Positions 43,996-50,858 of a DNA stretch of 50,858 nt are shown one piece after another. Below the pieces are notes generated by a model. The model was not told where the DNA came from. It was given only the letters and a program-made list of their open reading frames with translations, and ran no database searches. Source of the stretch: CBDUBU01 sp965365465 (GTDB lineage: Bacteria; Bacteroidota; Rhodothermia; Rhodothermales; DASSAV01). The position numbers were made by a program, and so were the translations under genes. Where the stretch lies: NCBI GenBank assembly GCA_965365465.1, contig CBDUBU010000002.1, positions 1-50,858 of the forward strand, given 5' to 3'. Within the stretch, counting starts at the first letter, position 1. Every line of letters begins with the position of its first letter.

Positions 43996-44168
43996 AAGGT
44001 GCAAAACCCGCAGAATAATCCATGAGAAGCGAGCTTTAAGAGGAATCCTGCTGAAGCTGCTTTCCTGCTTGCCGGACAGTCTCACAGGAACCCGTATGCC
44101 GGCAACCTCGTGAGCCGTTTTTTCGGCGGCCATACCATTCGAGCTTATCACCTTCTACTTGATCCGCG

Positions 44169-45260
44169 ATGATTCCTGTTGAACAGCACGACGACGAGTG
44201 GATCATCCGGCTGAACGTTCCGCCAGGCTACAAAGAGGACGCTCGTCTGGATGTCTATGTAACCCGTTTCTTGCCGAATGCCTCCCGCGCCAAGGTGCAG
44301 CAGGGAATCAGGGACAGTCAGGTGCAGGTAAACGGTGTTATTGTAGACAAGGTGTCGTATCGCGTGCAGGCCGGCGATGAGATCATATGTCGCCTTTTGC
44401 GCCCGCCTCCTGCGGAGGCAAAGCCTGAAAACATTCCAGTTGATATTGTTTATGAAGATTCTTTTCTGATCGTAGTCAACAAAGCTGCCGGAATGGTTGT
44501 GCATCCGGCGCATGGCAACCAGACCGGGACCCTGGTAAATGCGCTGCTTTACCATGTGGGCGGTCACGCCATCACGGTGCAGGATGTAGATGACCTGGAT
44601 GAGGAGGACGTAGGGCTTTCGGTATTGAATGCCGTTCCCTCCAATCCCGCAGACCCTTCCATCCGTCCCGGCATCGTACACCGGCTGGACAAGGACACCT
44701 CCGGGTTGCTGGTCGTTGCCAAAGATGACGTTACCCATCGGAGACTAGCCGCGCAGTTCGAGAAACATACCATAAGTCGCAGCTACCAGGCTATTGTATG
44801 GGGCATCCCCTCGCCGGAAGCCGGACGTATAGAAGGGGCCATTGGGCGAGATCCGCGCAATCGAAAGCAAATGGCTGTCGTCCAGCCGGAAGCCGGAAAA
44901 CGTGCGGTTACACACTACCAGACTCTTGAGGCAATGACGCATACGTCTCTGCTGGAATTTCGCCTCGAAACCGGACGGACACACCAGATAAGGGTTCATG
45001 CCAGGTCTATCGGGCATCCGGTCATGGGCGATCCGATCTATGACGGCAGGACCCTGCGTAATGAGGCTGCATCAGGCAAGCAGCGTGCGTTCTTTCGCAA
45101 CCTGCTCGAATTGCTTCCCCGGCAAGCGCTTCATGCCCGTACGCTTGGATTCCTGCACCCACATAGCAGAACGTATATGGAGTTCGGGGCGCCGCTGCCG
45201 GAGGATATGAGAATGGTGCTGGATCGCTTACGGAAGGCGGAAGAGAAACGCGCCCACTGA
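44169..45260 (+). CDS. rluD: RluA-family 23S rRNA pseudouridine synthase (RluD-like)
   Basis: This enzyme converts uridines to pseudouridine in 23S rRNA. The 363-residue protein has an N-terminal S4 RNA-binding domain (LDVYVTRFLPNASRAKVQQGIRDSQVQVNG), then the catalytic domain with VVNKAAGMVVHPAHGN, PGIVHRLDKDTSGLLVVAK (catalytic Asp in HRLD) and LLEFRLETGRTHQIRVHARSIGHPVMGDPIYDG. RluD is the best fit by layout; the exact target uridines are inferred. The start is ATG 44169 after the repeat-rich gap. Confidence 0.92.
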   Translation: MIPVEQHDDEWIIRLNVPPGYKEDARLDVYVTRFLPNASRAKVQQGIRDSQVQVNGVIVDKVSYRVQAGDEIICRLLRPPPAEAKPENIPVDIVYEDSFLIVVNKAAGMVVHPAHGNQTGTLVNALLYHVGGHAITVQDVDDLDEEDVGLSVLNAVPSNPADPSIRPGIVHRLDKDTSGLLVVAKDDVTHRRLAAQFEKHTISRSYQAIVWGIPSPEAGRIEGAIGRDPRNRKQMAVVQPEAGKRAVTHYQTLEAMTHTSLLEFRLETGRTHQIRVHARSIGHPVMGDPIYDGRTLRNEAASGKQRAFFRNLLELLPRQALHARTLGFLHPHSRTYMEFGAPLPEDMRMVLDRLRKAEEKRAH

Positions 45261-45321
45261 CAGAGCGCGTTATGGGGCTGAGGGCGGGCGGATCATGGTT
45301 GGCCTGCACACCAGATTGGTT

Positions 45322-45350
45322 TTGTAACGCAGTAACTGCCGCATTATATT
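45322..45350 (+). promoter_or_regulatory. Sigma-70-type promoter upstream of ptsN-like gene
   Basis: TTGTAA (45322-45327) and TATATT (45345-45350) are spaced exactly 17 bp, about 130 bp before the gene. The spacer contains the palindrome GCAGTAACTGC (45329-45339), and TTGGTT/AACCAA (45317-45322, 45351-45356) flank the set, so it may be a regulated promoter. Confidence 0.5.
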
Positions 45351-45487
45351 AACCAACTGTGATGTTACCACAGGGGAGCGCTCTGGCTGACCCTTTTCAG
45401 GCAGAGGATTTGTGAATCGGGTAGTGCGGATATGCGGCGCGGGCCGGATTCGCCTTTACTGTACCTTTCAGGTTTGGCTTAACGATT

Positions 45488-45976
45488 ATGCAATCGACGA
45501 GTGTGGCGGAGATATATCAATTACTTACTCCTTCAACCATTCGTGTCGGGCTTCCAGGCGAAACCAAAGAGGAGGTCGTCGGCAATCTGGTAGATCTGTT
45601 GAAAGGAAACCGTGCGGTGAAAGATTTACAGGGTGTACGGGAAGCCGTCTTTGACCGCGAGAAGGTGATGTCAACCGGAGTCGGAAAGAGCTTGGGGTTG
45701 CCCCATGCAAAAACGCCGGCTGTACTTGATACCGTCGCCGCCTTTGCGATCACAGAGAAACCGGTAGATTTTGGAGCCATAGACAACAAGCCGGTGCGCC
45801 TGCTCTTCTTGCTCGTCGGCGCCGAGGCGGCCAAATCGCAGCATATCAAACTCTTGAGTCGTATCTCCCGCCTGATGAACCGCGATCAATTCCGCGCCCG
45901 TCTTCTCAATGCCAGAAGCGGGGAAGAGGTTCTTGCCATTTTCGAAGAAGGAGAGTCTCAGTTGCTGGAGCCTTAA
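45488..45976 (+). CDS. PTS IIA domain protein (PtsN/fructose type)
   Basis: The 162-residue protein is a stand-alone EIIA of the fructose/mannitol/nitrogen-PTS type. LGLPHAKTPAVL contains the active-site His that accepts phosphate from HPr or NPr. The N-terminal part (LLTPSTIRVGLPGETKEEVVGNLVDLL) and VRLLFLLVGAEAAKSQHIKLLSRISRLM are typical. No EI, HPr or EIIBC is in the window, so it may regulate rather than transport sugar. It has its own promoter-like region and precedes hisS. Confidence 0.9.
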   Translation: MQSTSVAEIYQLLTPSTIRVGLPGETKEEVVGNLVDLLKGNRAVKDLQGVREAVFDREKVMSTGVGKSLGLPHAKTPAVLDTVAAFAITEKPVDFGAIDNKPVRLLFLLVGAEAAKSQHIKLLSRISRLMNRDQFRARLLNARSGEEVLAIFEEGESQLLEP

Positions 45977-46088
45977 AGCATTCGGGCAGGGCTTTCTTGC
46001 AGGAATGTTTCTCGGTCCAGAGAAAGTGCTCCAGTTCGCGGAACAGAAGCGCCGCCGCAACTGCGTTCAAATATCCGGTATCCTATTT

Positions 46089-47405
46089 GTGAAAACTGCT
46101 TTCCAGAATATAAAAGGTACGTTTGATATTCTACCTGACGGCTCGGTTTCAGATGGGGTACAGGTAGCCGGTTCGCCTGCCTGGCGCTTCATAGAGCAGG
46201 GCATCGGGGAGGTCATGCGTAGGTTCAACTTCCGGGAAATCAGGACCCCGATTCTGGAACCCACGCAACTCATTGCGCGGGGGGTGGGTCAACTGACGGA
46301 TATCGTCACGAAGGAGATGTTTGCTTTCGAGCGCGGCGATACCCAGTACGTGCTTCGCCCTGAGATAACGGCCCCCGTCATGCGCGCCTATTTACAGCAC
46401 CATCTGGATCAAAAAGGAGGCGCGCAAAAGTTATTTTACATAGGCCCGTGTTTCCGCGCGGAGCGGCCTCAGAAAGGACGCTACCGCCAGTTTCATCAGT
46501 TTGGGGCGGAAGTGATCGGCGCAACTGATGCCCGCGCCGATGCTGAAATCATCGCGCTTATGATGACGGTGTACAGAATGTTCGGCATCAAGGAAACGAA
46601 GCTCAGGCTCAATACACTTGGAGATGAAGAAAGCCGCCCCCACTACCGGGCAGCGCTCAAGGCATACCTGGAACCTCATGCCGGGAAACTCTCCGAAACC
46701 AGTCGGCAGCGGCTACAGACAAATCCGCTGCGCATTCTCGATACCAAAGATCCGGAGGAGCAGCGCCTGCTGAAAAACGCGCCGGTTCTGACAGAATTCA
46801 TTGATGCCGAAAGCCGCGCCCATTATGACGAGGTGAAAACCTTGCTGAACGACCTCGGGATCGGCTTCGAGGAGGATCCTTATCTGGTGCGAGGGCTGGA
46901 TTACTACACGCGCACTGCTTTTGAGTTGGAAAGCCCGAATCTGGGCGCGCAGAGCGCGCTGGCGGGCGGCGGCAGATACGACTTGCTGGCGCAGGAATTG
47001 GGGAGCAGCACGCCGGTTCCTGCCGTGGGTTTCGCCGCCGGGATAGAACGCTTGTTCCTGGCGCTCGCCGCCCAGGACATTGCGCTTCCGGAATCGCCTG
47101 CGCCGGACGTGTTCATGGCTGCAATTGGGGACGAGGCTATACGATGGGCTTTCGGAGAAGCACAGCGCCTGCGCGATAGTGGTTTTCAGGTGGCTCTGGA
47201 TCTGAAAGGGCGCTCCATGAAGGCGCAAATGCGCGAAGCCAATCGCCAGAATGCGCGGTTTACGCTTGTTGTAGGAGATGATGAACTCGGTTCGCAAATT
47301 GCTACGGTGCGGCGCATGGATGCCCGTGACGAAGTAAAGGTGCCTTTCAATGCGCTGAGTGCTTTCCTGCGCGACCGGATCACCCGGAAGCCCGGTGAAC
47401 TTTGA
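46089..47405 (+). CDS. hisS: Histidyl-tRNA synthetase
   Basis: HisRS charges tRNA-His. The 438-residue class II enzyme starts FQNIKGTFDILPDG and shows LRPEITAPVMRAYLQ (motif 2 region), FRAERPQKGRYRQFHQFGAE, YLVRGLDYYTRTAFELES and the GGGRYDLLAQELG and AVGFAAGIERLFLAL motif 3 block, with an anticodon-binding domain at the end. The frame extends to 45909 inside ptsN, but GTG 46089 gives standard length. No strong ribosome site is visible, so the start is inferred. Confidence 0.95.
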   Translation: MKTAFQNIKGTFDILPDGSVSDGVQVAGSPAWRFIEQGIGEVMRRFNFREIRTPILEPTQLIARGVGQLTDIVTKEMFAFERGDTQYVLRPEITAPVMRAYLQHHLDQKGGAQKLFYIGPCFRAERPQKGRYRQFHQFGAEVIGATDARADAEIIALMMTVYRMFGIKETKLRLNTLGDEESRPHYRAALKAYLEPHAGKLSETSRQRLQTNPLRILDTKDPEEQRLLKNAPVLTEFIDAESRAHYDEVKTLLNDLGIGFEEDPYLVRGLDYYTRTAFELESPNLGAQSALAGGGRYDLLAQELGSSTPVPAVGFAAGIERLFLALAAQDIALPESPAPDVFMAAIGDEAIRWAFGEAQRLRDSGFQVALDLKGRSMKAQMREANRQNARFTLVVGDDELGSQIATVRRMDARDEVKVPFNALSAFLRDRITRKPGEL

Positions 47406-47477
47406 GAAAATTGCCACGTTGACCCATCAAGTAATCCCCGATGTTTACTGCCTTCCTGTCAAGCGCTATCCGAATGT

Positions 47478-48425
47478 ATGTATCCTCGCATCAGTGATCT
47501 TTTTCGAGATCTTTTTGGCGTCAACTTTCCACTTCCGATTTATTCCTTCGGCGCTATGGTTGCCGCCGCGGTTCTGACGGCGGCCTGGCTATTGGGAAAA
47601 GAACTGGAGCGCCTTCATGCAGCCGGACGGATCGACAGCATTCGGGTGTCGGCCGCTGGGGAAAAAGGCTCCCGCCGCCGAAACCCTACAGAGCAGAAAA
47701 GCCCTTCGGTGCTGGTTGGGACCGTGACCATTCTGGCGCTTGTCTCCGGCTTCGCGGGAGCAAAGCTGTTCCACATCCTCGAAAATCTGGGCGCCTTTGC
47801 CAGAGACCCCCTGGGTATGCTGTTCTCCACGGGCGGGTTTACGTTTTACGGCGGGTTAATCGTAGCAGGCTTTGCGCTCGCATGGTACGTTCGCAAGAAA
47901 GGGATTCCGGTCTGGACGTTTGCGGATGCAGTGGCTCCAGGACTGCTCATTGGCTATGGCATCGGACGCATCGGTTGCCATCTGGCAGGAGATGGGGACT
48001 GGGGCATCGCCAGCAACATGAGCGCCAAACCAGACTGGCTCCCAAAATGGCTGTGGGCTGAAACCTACCCGAGAAACATCCTGAACGTACACATCCCGGA
48101 GCCGGGTGTGTATCCTGCGCCGCTCTACGAATTTGCCATGTCGCTTCTGCTTTTTGCAGCCCTCTGGGCTTTGCGGAAGCATCCTTTTCGGAGTGGATGG
48201 CTGTTCTCGTTGTATCTGGTATTCGCAGGAATCGAGCGGTTTCTGATCGAGCAAATCCGGGTAAACAACACCTTTGATCTTCTGGGTATGACAGTCACCC
48301 AGGCTGAGGTTATTTCGGTTTTGCTGATTCTTGCAGGTCTGGCTGGACTTGCGGTTACGACCCGGCGTGTATACACAGATGCATCCGGCCTGGCGCGAGA
48401 AAAAACCGCATCCCCGGTGGCTTGA
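47478..48425 (+). CDS. lgt: Prolipoprotein diacylglyceryl transferase Lgt
   Basis: Lgt attaches diacylglycerol from phosphatidylglycerol to the lipobox cysteine of prolipoproteins. The 315-residue inner-membrane protein has about seven hydrophobic segments. The family core is GGFTFYGGLIVAGFALAWYV and GLLIGYGIGRIGCHLAGDGDWG, with YPAPLYEFA near 215 and a final FAGIERFLIEQIRVN. A 20-residue charged insert follows the first membrane segment (ERLHAAGRIDSIRV...KGSRRR). The window's own lipoprotein (16903) is one possible client. Confidence 0.94.
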   Translation: MYPRISDLFRDLFGVNFPLPIYSFGAMVAAAVLTAAWLLGKELERLHAAGRIDSIRVSAAGEKGSRRRNPTEQKSPSVLVGTVTILALVSGFAGAKLFHILENLGAFARDPLGMLFSTGGFTFYGGLIVAGFALAWYVRKKGIPVWTFADAVAPGLLIGYGIGRIGCHLAGDGDWGIASNMSAKPDWLPKWLWAETYPRNILNVHIPEPGVYPAPLYEFAMSLLLFAALWALRKHPFRSGWLFSLYLVFAGIERFLIEQIRVNNTFDLLGMTVTQAEVISVLLILAGLAGLAVTTRRVYTDASGLAREKTASPVA

Positions 48426-48563
48426 CTGAAAATGCGGGAGCAGGCTGGTGCAGCAAGGCGCTAATCTTGATGTCTTTGTAACGGAACACAATTTCACGTT
48501 CGGCAAACAGGTTTTGTGTACCTTGAAAGGGAGGGCTAGATTGCAACAACCCGGCGGATAGGT

Positions 48564-49496
48564 ATGCAGAAAACAGAAACCAGGTTTGCTATCATTGTCA
48601 ACCCGGGAGCCGGTTCGGCAGAGCAGTTCGAGCGTCTGAAAACCGTTCTCTCCGGGAGGGATCATTTTACCTATCAGGAATCCCTTGAAGCAGGTCACTG
48701 CACGGATCTGACACAAAAAGCGCTTGCAGACGGGTGTGATGTCATCGTGGCGGCGGGTGGAGACGGCACGGTCAATGAAGTGGTTAATGGGATCATGCGC
48801 TACGGCAGAAAGGTCCGGTTTGGCTTGATTCCACTGGGCACAGGAAACGATCTGGCCCGGACGCTAGCCATCCCAAACGATCCCCGTGATGCGGTTGCCC
48901 TGTTGGAAATCGGTCAGGTAAGGAAACTTGACCTTATACAGGTTCAGTTTCAGGACAAGACGAAGTATGGAATCAACGTGGCTGCCGGAGGCTTTAGCGG
49001 GCAGATGAACGAGGCGCTAACGCCGGAATTAAAGGCAACCTGGGGTCCACTGGCCTATCTGGTTGGCGCCGTAACGGTCATGCCGGACATGAAAGACTAT
49101 CAGACCTATCTGCGCTGTGATGACGGGGAGTTGGAAAGGGTTGAGGCCGTCAACATCATCTTGGGAAACGGGCGTACGGCGGCAGGAGGCAAGCCGGTAG
49201 CGCCGCTCGCCAATCCGGAAGACGGACTGCTGGATCTGGTCATCATCAAGGCCGGCTCGGCGCTGGAGCTTACGGGACTGGCGGCGAGGGTGGTGGCAGG
49301 CAACTATCTGGAAAGCCCACAGGTATTGTACCGCAAGGTGCGCCGGGCCGAAATAGCTTCCGTTCCAGGTATGTGGTTCAACGTAGACGGCGAACTTCTC
49401 ACCAACGATCCAGTCGTTTTTACCGCGTTGCCGGGGGCATTGGAGGTTGTCGTCGGGACGGATTACGTTGCGGATCCACCTCCAGCGTCATCATAA
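48564..49496 (+). CDS. Diacylglycerol kinase/YegS-type lipid kinase
   Basis: This 310-residue cytosolic lipid kinase has the DAGK catalytic motif: FAIIVNPGAGSAEQ, DVIVAAGGDGTVNEVVNGIM, FGLIPLGTGNDLARTLAIP and the C-terminal GMWFNVDGELL. It phosphorylates diacylglycerol, ceramide-like or undecaprenol-type lipids by family; the actual lipid is not known. It follows lgt, which releases no diacylglycerol but uses phosphatidylglycerol, so a shared lipid-recycling role is only suggestive. ATG 48564. Confidence 0.9.
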   Translation: MQKTETRFAIIVNPGAGSAEQFERLKTVLSGRDHFTYQESLEAGHCTDLTQKALADGCDVIVAAGGDGTVNEVVNGIMRYGRKVRFGLIPLGTGNDLARTLAIPNDPRDAVALLEIGQVRKLDLIQVQFQDKTKYGINVAAGGFSGQMNEALTPELKATWGPLAYLVGAVTVMPDMKDYQTYLRCDDGELERVEAVNIILGNGRTAAGGKPVAPLANPEDGLLDLVIIKAGSALELTGLAARVVAGNYLESPQVLYRKVRRAEIASVPGMWFNVDGELLTNDPVVFTALPGALEVVVGTDYVADPPPASS

Positions 49497-49532
49497 AGTG
49501 GGGGATCACAAACATCGTTTCAATGGAGTAGG

Positions 49533-49790
49533 TTGTCCAGACCCGAAACCAACTCGCTGAAACGGCGGATGCTCGAGGAGTTCTACTTTCCGATCCAGCG
49601 CGTGCAGACGGATCGGGGCGCGGAGTTCTTTGGTCAAGTCTTTCAAGATGCATTCCATCGGCGCCACATCAAGTTTCGCCCGATCCTACCGCGCTCGCCA
49701 CATCTCAACGGGAAGCTAGAGCGCTCACAGTTGACCGATAAGCAGCAGTTCTGGGCGTTGCAAGCTCTGAGCGGTAAACGGCTGAACGTA
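49533..49790 (+). pseudogene. IS481-like transposase remnant (rve domain fragment)
   Basis: Only part of an rve/DDE integrase-type domain remains: FPIQRVQTDRGAEFFGQVF (with the second catalytic Asp) and RPILPRSPHLNGKLERSQLTD (SPHLNGxxER, with the Glu), patterns of IS481/IS3-like transposases. No start codon, N-terminal HTH or terminal inverted repeats are visible, and the frame degenerates after about 49770. It lies between the lipid-kinase and deacetylase genes and marks an old insertion. Confidence 0.75.
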
Positions 49791-49839
49791 TCGAGGCCCC
49801 GGAAGAGGCGTTGGGCTGAACGTGCTCAAGGGCGCCGGG

Positions 49840-50478
49840 CTACAGTGCGGCAAATTCCCAGCCCTCTGCTTTGAATTGTGGCAGCACCGTCTCCAGAACA
49901 CCGGGGGTGACGCGCAACGCCTTCGGGTTATCGTGAAGAACCAGAATGGAGCCGGGGCGGGTTGCCTTCAGGATCAGTTTTTCCATGCTGTCTTGCGTCA
50001 TGCCATTCCGGTAGTCACCCGGCATCACGTCCCACATCGTCATCTGTTGTTCGTGCGATCTGCACCAGGTGCGCATACCACTTGAGAACCTGCCGTAAGG
50101 GGGACGCATCCAGCGAATCGGCTGCTGGATGCAATCTTCAAGAAGTGAAGTCGTTTGCTCCAGTTCCGTAATGATCTGTGCCGGGGGAGTGCGCCATGCG
50201 TCCGGATGGGTATAGGTGTGATTGCCGATGGTGTGGCCTTCCTGAAAGATGTCCTGTACGAGTTGCGGATGCCGGGCTGCCTGCTCTCCTACGAGAAAGA
50301 AGGTAGCTTTTGCATCGTGCTGGGAAAGAAGGTGGAGCAAGATCCGGGTCATCGAGGGCGTGGGGCCGTCGTCGAACGTGAGGTAAAGCACACGCTTTGA
50401 TGTCGGGACGCGCCAGAGCAGGTCGGGAAACCAGCGTCCGAAGAAACGCGGGAGGTACGTGGCGAGAAAAGGAATCAT
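49840..50478 (-). CDS. Polysaccharide deacetylase (CE4-like)
   Basis: The 212-residue protein has the NodB homology domain: YLTFDDGPTPSMT (motif 1, catalytic Asp and metal Asp), GHTIGNHTYTHPDAW (motif 2, His ligands), RWMRPPYGRFS (motif 3), DVMPGDYRNG (motif 4) and ILVLHDNPKAL (motif 5). It should deacetylate a surface polysaccharide or peptidoglycan. No signal peptide is clear. The start ATG 50478 overlaps the upstream glycosyltransferase stop as ATGA, so the two are translationally coupled. Confidence 0.93.
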   Translation of the reverse strand: MIPFLATYLPRFFGRWFPDLLWRVPTSKRVLYLTFDDGPTPSMTRILLHLLSQHDAKATFFLVGEQAARHPQLVQDIFQEGHTIGNHTYTHPDAWRTPPAQIITELEQTTSLLEDCIQQPIRWMRPPYGRFSSGMRTWCRSHEQQMTMWDVMPGDYRNGMTQDSMEKLILKATRPGSILVLHDNPKALRVTPGVLETVLPQFKAEGWEFAAL

Positions 50479-50858
50479 TGCTTTATGTCGCGGCCCTTCC
50501 ACCGGAAGCCGCCCAGCACGGCTGCCGCCGGGCAGAAGAGAATGTATGGGATATGGAGAATCTGCGCCGGTAAAAAGTAGCTCAGGAGCTGGAGCCGCCC
50601 GAACCAGGCGGCGGCAGGCGCAAGCACGAGGGCTTCGCTCGCCATCTTGATCCCCAGCGCAGCGACGAGCGGCAGGCGCACGGAAGGAAAAAAAGCGGCG
50701 GTGCATAGCCCCCATCCCAGCAACAGGTAAAAGCCATAGACTGCGAAGAGAACCATTGCCAGGCTCAAACCAGGGTAGTGCAAGCCTTTGGAAGCCCACC
50801 TGCGGCGCTGATTCAGGAAGGCGCGGGCAGATGCGGAAGGCTTTGTGAGCACCTCGGC
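50475..50858 (-). CDS. Glycosyltransferase family 2, C-terminal part (cut by window end)
   Basis: Only the C-terminal 127 residues are in the window; the frame is open to the right edge. FLNQRRRWASKG is the QxxRW motif of processive/cellulose-synthase-like GT2 enzymes. Three hydrophobic segments follow (LSLAMVLFAVYGFYLLLGW, VRLPLVAALGIKMASEALVL and LLSYFLPAQILHIPYILF). It overlaps the deacetylase gene by four bases (ATGA). The pair probably builds and modifies a cell-surface glycan. Confidence 0.8.
   Translation of the reverse strand, partial: AEVLTKPSASARAFLNQRRRWASKGLHYPGLSLAMVLFAVYGFYLLLGWGLCTAAFFPSVRLPLVAALGIKMASEALVLAPAAAWFGRLQLLSYFLPAQILHIPYILFCPAAAVLGGFRWKGRDIKQ

Larger units (their letters stand above)
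43320..44168. other. Repeat-rich non-coding gap
   Basis: This 849-bp stretch is the longest gene-free region in the window. Reading frames in it have no recognisable domain. It holds a GTCATGCTGAAC repeat (43775-43804), one copy of the 71-bp repeat in reverse (43925-43995), and a split GGGATCCTTC...GTCAGGATGACA palindrome-like unit (43671-43738). These suggest an accumulation site for small dispersed repeats. Confidence 0.6.

Noticed and set aside
43563..44113. Reading frames of 64 and 116 residues in the large gap
   Set aside because: Composition is erratic and Arg/Lys/Pro-rich, no domain or ribosome site is visible, and they run through the repeat copies.

Overview
The window is a typical stretch of bacterial chromosome, densely coded on both strands, with GC content estimated by eye in the mid-fifties. 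It carries one tRNA gene and a mix of housekeeping and accessory genes. Several features suggest the FCB superphylum, most likely Rhodothermota/Balneola-like or a related Bacteroidota lineage: secreted proteins ending in AYPNP-type C-terminal sorting modules (17407-19231), a GWxTD-domain TPR protein (32057-34477), an S16 ribosomal protein with a long charged tail, and many starts without a strong Shine-Dalgarno sequence. This placement is inference; no 16S gene is present.

Left part (1-11.4 kb): a small K+-channel-like protein, msrA, a 78-aa orphan, tRNA-Asp(GTC) with a terminator beside it, then a glycerol operon (glpF-glpK-glpD) that runs into a cupin and a Gfo/Idh/MocA oxidoreductase. These are followed by a secreted GH130-type glycosidase, an orphan with an acidic tail, an MscS channel and a 23-residue membrane peptide. 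Middle-left (11.4-24.8 kb): secreted M28 and M23 peptidases, a YkvA protein, a cobalamin pair (PduO-type adenosyltransferase plus BtuD-like ATPase), three small exported proteins with AYPNP modules, an orphan, a BadF/NAGK-type kinase paired with a very divergent DprA-like protein, a possible ferritin-like protein, a PspC protein, 5-formyl-THF cyclo-ligase and a CMD/AhpD-like protein.

Middle-right (24.9-38.8 kb): the conserved translation/secretion block ffh-rpsP-rimM-trmD-rplS, an MqnA-like protein, smpB, tyrS, the GWxTD protein, purE/purK on the minus strand, a tandem universal stress protein, yigZ and rnhA. Right part (38.8-50.9 kb): obgE, canonical dprA, a membrane-anchored EEP phosphatase/nuclease, a class V aminotransferase, an 850-bp repeat-rich non-coding gap, rluD, ptsN-like IIA, hisS, lgt and a diacylglycerol-kinase-type lipid kinase. 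The window ends with an IS481-like transposase remnant and a polysaccharide deacetylase coupled to a partial GT2 glycosyltransferase.

No large mobile island, CRISPR array, phage or canonical defence operon is visible. The least explained items are the kinase/DprA-like pair at 20121-22010, a 71-bp intergenic repeat present twice in opposite orientation (19359-19429 and 43925-43995), a perfect 19-bp-arm hairpin at 19999-20042, a 10-bp-arm palindrome at 1424-1449, and the 23-aa membrane peptide at 11216-11287.
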